Of a DNA stretch of 23,780 nt, positions 9,001 to 15,702 are shown piece after piece. The translations under genes and the position numbers were made by a program. The notes under the pieces are model-generated. The model did no database searches. It was not told where the DNA came from and saw only the letters and a list, made by a program, of their open reading frames with translations. Source of the stretch: DASQLQ01 sp035629935 (lineage in GTDB: Bacteria; Actinomycetota; CADDZG01; WHSQ01); NCBI GenBank assembly GCA_035629935.1, contig DASQLQ010000038.1, forward strand, positions 1-23,780, in the 5' to 3' direction. How positions within the stretch are numbered: the first letter of the stretch is position 1; each line of letters begins with the position of its first letter.

Positions 9001-9145
9001 CCACGAAACGCTCCTCGAGGGCCACGGTCTTGCCCGTTCCCGGCCCCCCCAATAGAAGGAGTGGCCCCTCGGAATGGGAAGCGACCGTCTGTTGGGCCGC
9101 GTCCAGCTCGATCCGCTTTCTAATCGTCACTCGGTCACCAGTCAT
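6065..9145 (-). CDS. UvrD/AddA-like helicase fused to a RecB-family PD-(D/E)XK nuclease with Fe-S cysteines
   Basis: This 1026-residue protein is a likely DNA double-strand-end processing motor-nuclease. The superfamily 1A helicase core shows Walker A GGPGTGKT (33-40), a motif II region HILVDDGQEL (241-250), motif III AGDPDSAIETFRGA (277-290), SYRLG (313-317), a motif V region VVSFHGAKGKEW (593-604) and motif VI EDRRVFYVAVTRA (647-659). The C-terminal nuclease has H817 (GSVIHKVFE), D900 (GRIDRVD), D914 and K916 (SDYKTS) and Q932. C790 and C1006-X2-C1009-X5-C1015 match the AddB/Cas4-type 4Fe-4S arrangement. It resembles AddAB/AdnAB subunits, but no partner gene is adjacent. The second acidic residue of motif II is Asp (D246), not the usual Glu. 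No clear ribosome site precedes the ATG at 9145; a GTG five codons downstream is possible. Confidence 0.93.
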   Translation of the reverse strand: MTGDRVTIRKRIELDAAQQTVASHSEGPLLLLGGPGTGKTVALEERFVGLACERARGSGDCTADRILFLVPNRTQKMGLQDRLTRRLLFDEDLDALIEVPVYTWHGLAHHLVSRHYDRLAYPEPPVLLTSPEQWGDVRDALGDEKEVDWPHHRHLLKNRGFVDEVVDFCIRAEQRLLDDTQLEALAAVRPAWADIVRFFKAHRVRLRSRSRVDYPTLLGDAADLVANHDDVRAALHQRFRHILVDDGQELALVQQRLLHFLAGFDSGGGPGRSLVLAGDPDSAIETFRGADPDWIEDFAKEFGAHETLMLKTSYRLGADHGDKTIRMISRNGDRTHRPTEFAGDSELEVRRFSSLASEVEAIARELRLAHLQDHVRYEDMAILLTSPRSMLPPLERALTSLEVPFSITAPDRPLGREPIVRAFADLAQYAFAEEPEPEKLVNLLRSPLIDLEDATVRELERIARLSGKTLAETLEDKPAVNGDANATEKIAELLELRDILRTKENAPADEAFWVVWDRSHLCADLQAKARRGLDDPAHRDLDALVAFSRALGRFVERRRGTGTFADYLEAIGRADFGSDPWLPPERAGGGINVVSFHGAKGKEWAIVAVAGVIDGQIPKGRRATGLFDPYFLDEVDPVARFRKNEAEDRRVFYVAVTRASKRCIVTTSPGPSRRGEPSRFIEELNGEIPEIAPVLDLPPLTYAEAAARYRRVLSDTEAPSAERVAALAGIAQICESDPTCSSAQPQEWWWRWDWTPGEVPIRVQQADKDDDLPLDKLRTSYSRISTYDNCGLQYLYSVVLGLDPESSHNMAFGSVIHKVFEELEDGTLPVEPKAAYDRYEVLFDGIRKEFPNKAIARQFHRDGQKMIERYGTYLKPGQAALAERGFKVELDGHRITGRIDRVDVIGTNNVVISDYKTSSSAMYYDEAKRSLQLAIYYLAAKHDPEISALGEPKLMRLLYPKLPISRGKVAERTQNPEQAEEALERLPGLMEGVLAEDFRPNPEADCQWCKFKPICPLWSEGKELPA
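6077..6082 (-). promoter_or_regulatory. Shine-Dalgarno site fixing the start at 6068
   Basis: AAGGAG on the minus strand lies inside the helicase 3' end, eight bases before the ATG at 6068. It decides between that start and the upstream in-frame start at 6125. Confidence 0.8.
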
Positions 9146-9207
9146 CAGTAGTAGTTGGTGAGGATGACGTTATTCAGGGGGTGTGACAGAAATCGAGGAT
9201 TACCGGG

Positions 9208-9216
9208 TTATCCACA
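9208..9216 (+). promoter_or_regulatory. Single consensus DnaA-box sequence (TTATCCACA)
   Basis: A perfect match to the nine-base DnaA box lies in the 152-base region between the divergent helicase and repeat-peptide genes (9146-9297). That region is more AT-rich than its surroundings. It holds a GTGACA hexamer at 9183-9188 but no convincing -10 partner. One box does not make an origin. It could be a DnaA-responsive promoter or chance. Confidence 0.4.
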
Positions 9217-9297
9217 GGATTAATTTTTCGCGCTCCCGCTTTCCGTGCCCGATGCGACGCAAAATGTCACCTGAGACACGGAAAGGTAAGGAGATCG

Positions 9298-9615
9298 ATG
9301 AGCACCAGCCTGCGTTCGCTCCGCTCGGAGGGGTCAATCCTCTCGATCGGGTCCCACGGATCGATCCTGTCGATCGGCTCGGTCGGCTCGTTCCTGTCGA
9401 TCGGATCGGTGGGCTCGTTCGCCTCGGCCTTCTCGATCGGTTCGTTCGCTTCCTTCGGGTCCGCCATGTCATCGACGTCGATCGGATCTTTGATGTCGTC
9501 CGGGGGCCGGCTCAGCCTCATGGGTCGTCCGATGAGTCGAGCGGAGGCCACGATCACGGCAGGGTCGCTGATCGTCGGGGGCCTGGTCCTGATCGCCAAA
9601 AGCAAAGAGAGATGA
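9298..9615 (+). CDS. Small Ser/Gly/Ile nonapeptide-repeat protein with C-terminal membrane segment
   Basis: This 105-residue protein opens with MSTSLRSLRSEG and then carries six tandem nine-residue units at residues 13-66. The first three are SILSIGSHG, SILSIGSVG and SFLSIGSVG; the later ones are degenerate. A hydrophobic segment near 85-100 (ITAGSLIVGGLVLIA) ends in KSKER, as in tail-anchored proteins. From memory, small actinobacterial proteins with SIGS-rich repeats exist and lack an assigned function. The start has AAGGAG four bases upstream. An antisense frame at 9605-9267 is also open, but its product is only the complement of the repeats and it has no comparable start signal. A structural or surface role is a guess. 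Confidence 0.75.
   Translation: MSTSLRSLRSEGSILSIGSHGSILSIGSVGSFLSIGSVGSFASAFSIGSFASFGSAMSSTSIGSLMSSGGRLSLMGRPMSRAEATITAGSLIVGGLVLIAKSKER
9334..9495 (+). repeat. Six tandem 27-bp coding repeats
   Basis: Six consecutive 27-base units begin TC(A/G) and encode the nonapeptides. The first three share TCGATCGG-type cores (for example TCCTGTCGATCGG) and differ mostly at third positions. This fits internal duplication followed by selection on the peptide. Confidence 0.85.
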
Positions 9616-9646
9616 GAAAGCCCGCCTGGAACTAATCTTATGAGCC

Positions 9647-10708
9647 ATGGTTCGGAGATCTGCTCTGTTCGCGGTCGTTATCGGGATGCTCTGTCTCCCG
9701 GTGGGTTCGAACGTCTCGCAAGCCCAAAACTCCAACGGGTGTAACAACGAGCGAGACGGCAAGACCGACAACGTCACCGACCAAGATCACCTGAACGTAT
9801 GGACCGTGAATCTCAAGTTCTACGGACCAGACAGGGACAAGGGTGACTACGAGGGCGACTGCTTCTTCGACGAGCTGGCCCGCATCGCAGCTCTCGATGA
9901 CGGTCAGAAACCGGATCTCATCCTGGGCACCGAGATCGGGAACGGCCAGCAAGGTCGTTTCCTCGCTCTGATGAAGAACGCTCTAGGGGTCGAATACGCG
10001 GGCCGGCACACTGAAAAGAAAGGTGACGGACTCAATCTCGTTGTGTGGAGGCGGGAACGCCTACGACTGACCAGTAAGTCCGACGTCCTGAGGTGGCAAC
10101 GGTGGGGGCCGGTCCGCAGAGGCTGCGAGATTGCGGACAACTGGCAGATCGCCGTCCGGTTGCGGGATCTGCTCCAGGAAGAGTTCGTGGTCGCAGCCTC
10201 GGTCCACTACGGAGCGAAAGACGACTACTGCATCGACAAGAACGTCATCCGCACGGAAGCAAGCATCGACCGGAAGTGGAGCAGTCGTCCCCTCACTATC
10301 GTCGGCGGCGATTTCAATCAACGCCCCGATGGAAAGACCGGATCCACGAAAGAATCGTGGCGCGCGGAAGAAGATCCGGATTGCTGGTACCAGCTCCTAA
10401 GCGAGCGAGTGCCCGAAACCGGCGGTTGTACCAAGACGCCAGTAGACGGTTACTACGACGCGGTTAGAGAAAAGAACCCCGACATCTGTCCGCACTGGAG
10501 CCACAGTCAGAGAGAGATCCCCGACGACCCCGACTCATGCAGCAACAGCAGACGCAGGATCGACTTCATCTGGATCCGCTTGGGCTCGGAGGGCGTACCG
10601 GACATCCCCTTAGCGGCCTCCGACCGCGGTTACTCGGAGGACGGGAACTGGGCGGGGACCCGCTATTCGGACCATCGAGCGGTGAGGGCCCGCGTCACCT
10701 GGCCCTGA
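9647..10708 (+). CDS. Secreted endonuclease/exonuclease/phosphatase (EEP) family protein
   Basis: This 353-residue protein has an N-terminal Sec signal peptide (MVRRSALFAVVIGMLCLPVG, cleavage near residue 26). EEP-fold landmarks appear in order: N55 (WTVNLKF), E96 (LILGTEIG) for metal, H187 (ASVHYGA), D222/N224 (GGDFNQRP), D306 (RRIDFIWIR) and the catalytic pair D342/H343 (YSDHRAVRARV). The family includes DNase I-like nucleases, sphingomyelinases and phosphoinositide phosphatases. The sequence does not settle the substrate. The mature part has eight cysteines (C32, C72, C160, C195, C246, C261, C281, C298), consistent with disulfides outside the cell. It starts 31 bases after the repeat-peptide stop. 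No good ribosome site is visible, but a TAATCTTAT sequence just upstream could be a -10 element for a short-leader or leaderless transcript. Confidence 0.9.
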   Translation: MVRRSALFAVVIGMLCLPVGSNVSQAQNSNGCNNERDGKTDNVTDQDHLNVWTVNLKFYGPDRDKGDYEGDCFFDELARIAALDDGQKPDLILGTEIGNGQQGRFLALMKNALGVEYAGRHTEKKGDGLNLVVWRRERLRLTSKSDVLRWQRWGPVRRGCEIADNWQIAVRLRDLLQEEFVVAASVHYGAKDDYCIDKNVIRTEASIDRKWSSRPLTIVGGDFNQRPDGKTGSTKESWRAEEDPDCWYQLLSERVPETGGCTKTPVDGYYDAVREKNPDICPHWSHSQREIPDDPDSCSNSRRRIDFIWIRLGSEGVPDIPLAASDRGYSEDGNWAGTRYSDHRAVRARVTWP

Positions 10709-10723
10709 ACCGAAGAAGTGTGA

Positions 10724-10765
10724 CGGTGTCGCCGAACCGTGCCAAGACCCGGCCCGGCGACACCG
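10724..10765. terminator. Hairpin between convergent genes, probable bidirectional terminator
   Basis: A perfect 11-bp inverted repeat (CGGTGTCGCCG / CGGCGACACCG) with a 20-base loop lies between the EEP gene stop (10708, plus) and the end of the binding-protein gene (10776, minus). There is no T-run, so this is a probable rather than canonical terminator. Confidence 0.6.
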
Positions 10766-10775
10766 AATCGGATAA

Positions 10776-11798
10776 CTAGTAGCCGAGGGCCTCGAACTCG
10801 TCGACGTTGTTATTCGTGACGGTCGAAGCCGGGAGCTGGATGTAGCTCGGCACCTCGGGCTCGACCAACTCACTGAAGCCTTCCTCCAACGCGATCAAGC
10901 GGGCCAGCCGGATGGCCGACGCCGACATCGACGGGTTGTAGAGGAACGTGGCGCGGTAGAGACCGCCGTCGGCGATCAGACCCATGGCGTCCTTCGATCC
11001 GCCAGCGCCGGTCAGGAACATCTCACTCTGTCGGTCGGCGTTCTCGATCGCAGCAACTACGCCCATAGCCATGTCGTCGTCGTGCGTGTACACGGCGTCG
11101 ATCTGAGCCTCGGACTGAAGGATCGCCTCCATGACCTCGAGACCTTTGTCCGGGAGGAAGTCAGCCGGCTGTTGCGCGACGATCTTGATCCCACCGTCGC
11201 ACTGCTTGATCGCATCGGCGAAGCCTTTGGTGCGCAGGTCCGTAACCGAGATACCGGCGAGGCCCTGGATCTCGACGACGTTGCCCTTGCAGTTGAGCGC
11301 CTCCGCGAAGTAATCACCGGCTGCCTTGCCGATGCCGTAGTTGTCGCCCCCGAGCCATGTCCGGTACGCGGACGGCGAAGAGAACTCCCGGTCCAGGTTC
11401 ACAACCGGGATACCGGCGTCCATCGCACCCTGGGCTGCAGGGGTCAGAGCCTCGCCGTCGTGCGGGAGGATCACAAGGACGTCGGGGTCCTGGTTTACGA
11501 GAGTCTCGACCTGAGATGCCTGTGCCGCTGCGTCGTTCGTCCCCTCGGTGAGGATCAGCTCGACGTCATCCCAGTTCTTCGCCTCGTCCCTTGCGTTATT
11601 CGTGATCGCTGCGAGCCACCCGTGGTCGGCGCCCGGCGCGCTGAAGGCGATCTTTATCGTGCGACCTTCAGGATTCGACTCGTCGTCAGATTGATCCTGA
11701 GCTTGATCGGGCGTCTCCTCGCCACCTCCGGTGTCGGTGCAGGCCCCAACCAGCACCACCACGAGAAGCAGGCTAAACAGAACTTTCAGGTGCTTCAT
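10776..11798 (-). CDS. Sugar ABC transporter substrate-binding lipoprotein (ribose/galactose-type)
   Basis: This 340-residue protein has a lipoprotein signal ending in lipobox LVGAC with C20 as the lipid-anchored residue, followed by a Gly/Glu/Asp-rich linker. The mature part is a periplasmic-binding-protein fold of the Peripla_BP_4 type: KIAFSAPGADHGWLAAITN (49-67), VLVILPHDGEALTPAAQGA (107-125), IPVVNLDRE (130-138), YTHDDDMAMGVVAAIE (237-252). These blocks line the sugar site in ribose-, galactose- and xylose-binding proteins; the exact ligand is unknown. The ATG at 11798 is preferred over one 13 codons upstream, because AGGGAGG lies four bases before it and the longer form would translate through a hairpin. 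It is the last gene of the operon, an unusual place for the component normally needed in excess. Confidence 0.93.
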   Translation of the reverse strand: MKHLKVLFSLLLVVVLVGACTDTGGGEETPDQAQDQSDDESNPEGRTIKIAFSAPGADHGWLAAITNNARDEAKNWDDVELILTEGTNDAAAQASQVETLVNQDPDVLVILPHDGEALTPAAQGAMDAGIPVVNLDREFSSPSAYRTWLGGDNYGIGKAAGDYFAEALNCKGNVVEIQGLAGISVTDLRTKGFADAIKQCDGGIKIVAQQPADFLPDKGLEVMEAILQSEAQIDAVYTHDDDMAMGVVAAIENADRQSEMFLTGAGGSKDAMGLIADGGLYRATFLYNPSMSASAIRLARLIALEEGFSELVEPEVPSYIQLPASTVTNNNVDEFEALGY

Positions 11799-11818
11799 GC
11801 GTCCTCCCTTTTTTCCTT

Positions 11819-11842
11819 CACCGATGGTGGAGACCATCGGTG
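11819..11842 (-). promoter_or_regulatory. Intra-operon hairpin just upstream of the binding-protein ribosome site
   Basis: A perfect 10-bp inverted repeat (CACCGATGGT / ACCATCGGTG) with a four-base loop lies in the 84-base gap between permease and binding-protein genes, ten bases before the AGGGAGG site. In the transcript the 3' side of the stem is followed by an A-rich stretch, not U, so it is unlikely to be a terminator. The likely role is mRNA stabilisation or processing that raises binding-protein output. The loop, CTCC in the transcript, is complementary to the GGAG of the ribosome site. Confidence 0.6.
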
Positions 11843-11882
11843 TCCGTCCAATTCCCGCGAGCGATCAAGGACCAGATCTAGG

Positions 11883-12851
11883 TCATCTCTCTCTTCGCTG
11901 GGCCACAACCGCGACGAGAACGATCACCCCCTTCACGATCTGCTGAAACTCTGTTGGCAGGTTGAGCAGGTTGAGCAGGTTGAAGATGAGTGCGAACGTG
12001 ATCACGCCAAGGAAGGTCCCGACCATCGTGGCCCGGCCTCCCTGAAGACTGGTCCCCCCGATGACGACGGCAGCGATGGCGTCGAGCTCGTAAAGCGTGC
12101 CGGCGACCGGTGACGCACTGGCGAGACGACCGGATATCAACAAGGCCGAGATCCCCGCGAACAGACCGCTCAGAACGTAGACGCTGAACGTGATCCTCTG
12201 CACGCGGATACCAGCGATGCGAGCCGCCTCCCTATTGCCACCCGTTGCCACGACGTAGCGGCCGTAGCGAGTGCGACTCAGCAGGACCCAACCCAGCACG
12301 ATCAGCGAGATGAAGACGATCACGGGAACGGGGATGCCGAGGATCTTGCCGTTCCCGAACCACCTGACCTGATCCAGAAGGACGACGCTGATCGGCGTCT
12401 TGCCACTGAGTCTGAGCGCAAGACCGCGAGCGATAGTCAGCATCGCAAGAGTCGCGATGAATGGGACCACTCTGCCGAATGTGATGAACGCACCGTTGAC
12501 CGCACCAAGGAGCATCCCGCACAGGAGCGCTCCGACGATGAAGAGCAGGCCGTTCCCGTCTCCGGCTAGGAGCCCGCCGGATATCCCGGCAACGGCGACG
12601 AGCGAGCCAACCGACAGGTCGATGCCGCCGCTGGCGATCACGAACGTCATACCGATCGCGAGAACACCGACGACGCTGGCCTGAGTAAGAACGGTGAAGA
12701 GGTTGCTGGAGCTCAAGAACGCCTCTGGTTTGGTGGCCGCCCCGGCGATGATCAAAAGGATCACCACCCCGACCAGCGCGTATTCCTGTATGCGGATCCG
12801 ACGTTTGACTACGTTGGGATCGGTCTTCTCGAGTGCCACCGTCTCGCTCAT
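11883..12851 (-). CDS. Sugar ABC transporter permease (RbsC/BPD_transp_2 type)
   Basis: This 322-residue, highly hydrophobic protein has about eight to ten membrane segments. Family blocks are visible: GMTFVIASGGIDLSVGS (67-83), LLGAVNGAFITFGRVVPFIA (114-133), the cytoplasmic coupling-loop sequence GGNREAARIAGI (204-215), and YELDAIAAVVIGGTSLQGG nearer the C-terminus. The ATG at 12851 shares one base with the ATPase stop (TGATG), so a longer in-frame version from 12944 is rejected. It is expected to form a homodimer that moves a monosaccharide, driven by the upstream ATPase. Confidence 0.95.
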   Translation of the reverse strand: MSETVALEKTDPNVVKRRIRIQEYALVGVVILLIIAGAATKPEAFLSSSNLFTVLTQASVVGVLAIGMTFVIASGGIDLSVGSLVAVAGISGGLLAGDGNGLLFIVGALLCGMLLGAVNGAFITFGRVVPFIATLAMLTIARGLALRLSGKTPISVVLLDQVRWFGNGKILGIPVPVIVFISLIVLGWVLLSRTRYGRYVVATGGNREAARIAGIRVQRITFSVYVLSGLFAGISALLISGRLASASPVAGTLYELDAIAAVVIGGTSLQGGRATMVGTFLGVITFALIFNLLNLLNLPTEFQQIVKGVIVLVAVVAQRRER

Positions 12852-14380
12852 CACGCTCCCCTTGCCGCAACGGGTTCCGACCGCACCACCAGGTTCAGGA
12901 TCTCTTCTTCCGTGATCGACGAACCGGGCGCCTCGTGGACACATTGGCCATCACGAAGCACGAGGATACGGTCGCAGAAACCCAGCAGCTCCGAGAGCTC
13001 CGACGACACCATCACGATCCCGAGCCCCTGCGCGGCGAGCCCGCTGATGACGTTGTAGATCTCGGTCTTCGCGCCGACATCGACGCCACGTGTCGGCTCG
13101 TCGAGCAACAGGACCTTGCAAGATTTGAGGAGCCAGCGCGCCAGAACGACCTTCTGTTGGTTGCCGCCGGACAACTCTCGAACGAAACGGTCGATCGCAC
13201 CGGGTTGGGCCCCGATGGCATCGAGACTCGTGGCCACGGCTTTGCGCTCCGCCCCCGTGTCGATAAGGGGGCCGCGAGCGAATCTCTGGAGATCCGAGAT
13301 CGACACGTTCTTGATCGAGTTCCACTCCATCAAGAGGCCCTGGGATTTCCGGTCCTCGGGTGCCAAACCGAGCCCGGCCGCCATAGCGATATCGGGTCGC
13401 CCAGGTCGGAGCGATCTGCCTTCGATAAGGACCTCACCGGAGTCGGGCTTCTCCAATCCGTACATCACCCTGAGAAGCTCGCTGCGACCGGACCCAACCA
13501 GGCCTGCGATCCCGAGGATCTCGCCCTTCTTCAAACCGAAGCTCACTCCACGCACGTGCGGGGGAAGCATCAGGTCGCGCACCTCGAGGATCAGTTCGTC
13601 CTTAGCGGGGGCACGATCCGTAGTGATCTCCTCGGGGGCACGTCCCACCATCGCTCGCACGAGATCGTCGGGCGGCGTAGTAGCCGGCACTCCGGAGATC
13701 ACCGTCTGGCCGTCTTTGAGAACCGTGACGCGATCGGCGATGCGTTCCACTTCGTCGAGCCGGTGAGAGATGTAGATCACTCCGACGCCCTCGGCGGTCA
13801 GTCGACGCACGACACTGAAGAGCGTCTCGATCTCCTGATCGTCGAGAACCGCCGACGGCTCGTCCATGATCAGGAGCCGCACCTCGCGTGACAGAGCCCG
13901 GGCGATCGAAACGATCTGCTGTGAAGCGGGTGAAAGATCCGCGACCCGGTCGCGGGGATCGATGTGACCGTGGTCGAGCCTGTTCAGGAGCTTCTTCGTG
14001 GTTGCGACCATCTCGCCCAGCTGCAAAAGGGGGCCGCGCTTGGCCTCGTGACCCAGCCAGACGTTCGCGCTCACGGAAAGGTCCGTGACGAGATCGAGCT
14101 CCTGGTAGATCGTGGCGATGCCTCTGACGAGTGATGCGTGCGTATCGCCGGTGCCCAGCTGCTCGCCGGCGAAGGTGATCTCGCCCGAAGTCGGGGCGAT
14201 CAGACCGGAGACGGTTTTGATCAGCGTGGATTTCCCAGCGCCGTTCTGCCCCAGCAGGCAGTGGACCTCGCCGCTCCTCACATCGAAGTCGACGCCGTTC
14301 AGCGCGACGACCCCCGGATAGTGCTTCGTGAGGCCTGTGACCTTCAGGAGCACACTGCCCGGCGCCTTGGCTTCGCTCAT
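12851..14380 (-). CDS. Sugar ABC transporter ATP-binding protein with two ATPase domains (RbsA/MglA/XylG type)
   Basis: This 509-residue protein has two tandem ABC domains. Domain 1: Walker A GQNGAGKS (44-51), Q-loop Q93, signature LSPASQQ (149-155), Walker B LLIMDE (169-174), switch H206. Domain 2: a degenerate Walker A GLVGSGRS (293-300, Arg in place of Lys), signature LSGGNQQ (403-409), Walker B LLLDEP (424-429), and no switch His (SSELSE). This one-active, one-degenerate layout is normal for RbsA-type ATPases. The signature of domain 1 has PAS where SGG-like sequence is common, which is also seen in this family. The start overlaps the ROK stop by four bases (ATGA) and the stop overlaps the permease start by one base. 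Confidence 0.96.
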   Translation of the reverse strand: MSEAKAPGSVLLKVTGLTKHYPGVVALNGVDFDVRSGEVHCLLGQNGAGKSTLIKTVSGLIAPTSGEITFAGEQLGTGDTHASLVRGIATIYQELDLVTDLSVSANVWLGHEAKRGPLLQLGEMVATTKKLLNRLDHGHIDPRDRVADLSPASQQIVSIARALSREVRLLIMDEPSAVLDDQEIETLFSVVRRLTAEGVGVIYISHRLDEVERIADRVTVLKDGQTVISGVPATTPPDDLVRAMVGRAPEEITTDRAPAKDELILEVRDLMLPPHVRGVSFGLKKGEILGIAGLVGSGRSELLRVMYGLEKPDSGEVLIEGRSLRPGRPDIAMAAGLGLAPEDRKSQGLLMEWNSIKNVSISDLQRFARGPLIDTGAERKAVATSLDAIGAQPGAIDRFVRELSGGNQQKVVLARWLLKSCKVLLLDEPTRGVDVGAKTEIYNVISGLAAQGLGIVMVSSELSELLGFCDRILVLRDGQCVHEAPGSSITEEEILNLVVRSEPVAARGA

Positions 14381-15585
14381 GCCGTTGACTCCTGAGCGAA
14401 ACGCGCTGCGATGAACTCGTCGACGGACTCGGGATGGAACACGTACTCGATCGCCATGACCGCGGCACCGACTGTCCCGGCACGATCGTCCAACTCACTG
14501 CGCACGATGCGAAGGTGCCGCGTCGCCAGAGGCAGAGAGCGTTGGTAGACGATCTCGCGGATCCCGGCGAAGAGCTGCTCGTGCGCATGAGCGATGTCTC
14601 CACCGACGACGATCACGGTCGGATTCAGCAGATTGGTTGCGGAGGAAGCGACCTCGCCCAGCAGACGGCCCGCTTGGCGGATCAACCGCAGCGCATCGGA
14701 GTTGCCGGACCGAACCAGCCTTACAACGTCGTCGCTGTTCTTCGCTTCGAACCCCAACGAGGTGAGCTGCCGTGCCAGTGCGCGGCCCCCGGCTATCGCT
14801 TCGACACAACCGATGTTGCCGCACGAGCAAACGACGGTCTCGTCGTCGGACACCCTGATGTGGCCGATGTCGCCGGCTGCCCCTTGCGCGCCTCGGTGGA
14901 TCGCCCCGTCGATGATGATCCCGGAGCCGATCCCGGTGCCGACCTTGATGAACAGAAGATGGTCGGTGTCGCGCCAGTGCGACCAGTGCTCGCCGAACGC
15001 CATCGCATTGACGTCGTTGTCGACGAGAACGGGAACACCGAAGCTCTCGAAACGCTCCGGTATCGGATAGCCATCCCACCCCGGCATGATCGGGGGGCTC
15101 ACCGGACGCCCAGTCGCGAACTCCACCGGACCGGGAACGCCAACGCCTATCCCCCGGACGTCCGCACGCGAACGACCGGCTTTCTTCAAGAGCGAGTCGA
15201 AGAGCTTCTCCAGCCAATCCAGAACCGCCTCGGGACCGTCGGCGATGTCCATCGCCTCAGCGGTCTCGGACAGGACCACGCCACCCAGATCGGTGGCGGC
15301 GATACGTGAGTGAGTCGCCCCAAGGTCGGCGGCAAGGATGACCCCGGCGCTCCGGTTGAATGAAAGAACCCCCGGGGGGCGGCCGCCGGTCGAAGATCCT
15401 TCGGAGCTCTCCTTGACCAGACCGCTCGAGATCAAAGCGTCGACACGCTGCGAGACGGTGGAGCGGCCGAGACCCGTCAGCTGGACGAGATCCGCACGGG
15501 TGGCGGCCCGTCCGTCGCGGATGAGACGAAGGAACGCGCCGGGAGTGGCGATCCCCGCGACTTGAGGCCTCCATTCCTTCACCAT
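14377..15585 (-). CDS. ROK-family transcriptional regulator (winged helix plus ROK domain)
   Basis: This 402-residue protein opens with a winged helix-turn-helix at about residues 12-75 (RADLVQLTGLGRSTVSQRV). A ROK sugar-kinase-like domain follows: phosphate loop DLGATHSRIAATDLGG (87-102), VDNDVNAMAFGEH with D191 in the catalytic-base position, and zinc ligands H242 with C253/C255/C260 (CSCGNIGC). The usual Glu of the GExGH sugar-contact motif is Asp here (GDIGH, D239), which fits a sensor rather than a kinase. As first gene of the transport operon it probably represses the operon and is released by the imported sugar or its phosphate. The start at 15585 is chosen for typical length before the winged helix. 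An in-frame ATG at 15645 is the alternative, and neither has a strong ribosome site. Confidence 0.9.
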   Translation of the reverse strand: MVKEWRPQVAGIATPGAFLRLIRDGRAATRADLVQLTGLGRSTVSQRVDALISSGLVKESSEGSSTGGRPPGVLSFNRSAGVILAADLGATHSRIAATDLGGVVLSETAEAMDIADGPEAVLDWLEKLFDSLLKKAGRSRADVRGIGVGVPGPVEFATGRPVSPPIMPGWDGYPIPERFESFGVPVLVDNDVNAMAFGEHWSHWRDTDHLLFIKVGTGIGSGIIIDGAIHRGAQGAAGDIGHIRVSDDETVVCSCGNIGCVEAIAGGRALARQLTSLGFEAKNSDDVVRLVRSGNSDALRLIRQAGRLLGEVASSATNLLNPTVIVVGGDIAHAHEQLFAGIREIVYQRSLPLATRHLRIVRSELDDRAGTVGAAVMAIEYVFHPESVDEFIAARFAQESTA

Positions 15586-15683
15586 GTGTGGGCTGAAAGA
15601 TATCGGACTTTTGCCAGTTCGGTGGAGGAACCCCCCGAATAACATCAGAGGATCCGCGGACTTACGTCGCCTGGTCGGTAGTG

Positions 15684-15700
15684 CGGGGACATTCGCCCCG
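15684..15700 (-). terminator. Weak hairpin after the permease gene
   Basis: A short CGGGG / CCCCG stem with a seven-base loop starts three bases after the stop of the FtsX-like permease gene. It is the only stem noticed in the 117 bases before the ROK gene. No T-run follows, so it is a weak terminator candidate and read-through into the sugar operon cannot be excluded. Confidence 0.3.
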
Positions 15701-15702
15701 GT

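Noticed and set aside
6065..9145. Half of an adjacent AdnAB or AddAB gene pair
   Set aside because: Neither neighbour is a helicase or nuclease, so a paired operon is not supported here.
9146..9297. Replication origin
   Set aside because: Only one DnaA box was found, and no dnaA, dnaN or gyr genes are nearby.
9334..9495. CRISPR array
   Set aside because: The 27-bp units are contiguous, in frame and without spacers; they are coding repeats.
9267..9605. Minus-strand open frame of 112 codons with repeated DPIDR/EPTE sequence
   Set aside because: It is the complement of the Ser/Gly repeats. The plus-strand frame has the better ribosome site and a hydrophobic C-terminal tail.
11082..12113. Plus-strand open frame of 343 codons
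   Set aside because: It runs antisense across the binding-protein and permease genes and their hairpin; no motif seen.
12833..13891. Plus-strand open frame of 352 codons
   Set aside because: It is antisense to the well-supported double-domain ATPase gene; a by-product of GC-rich codon use.
14434..15309. Plus-strand open frame of 291 codons
   Set aside because: Antisense to the ROK regulator; no recognisable domain.
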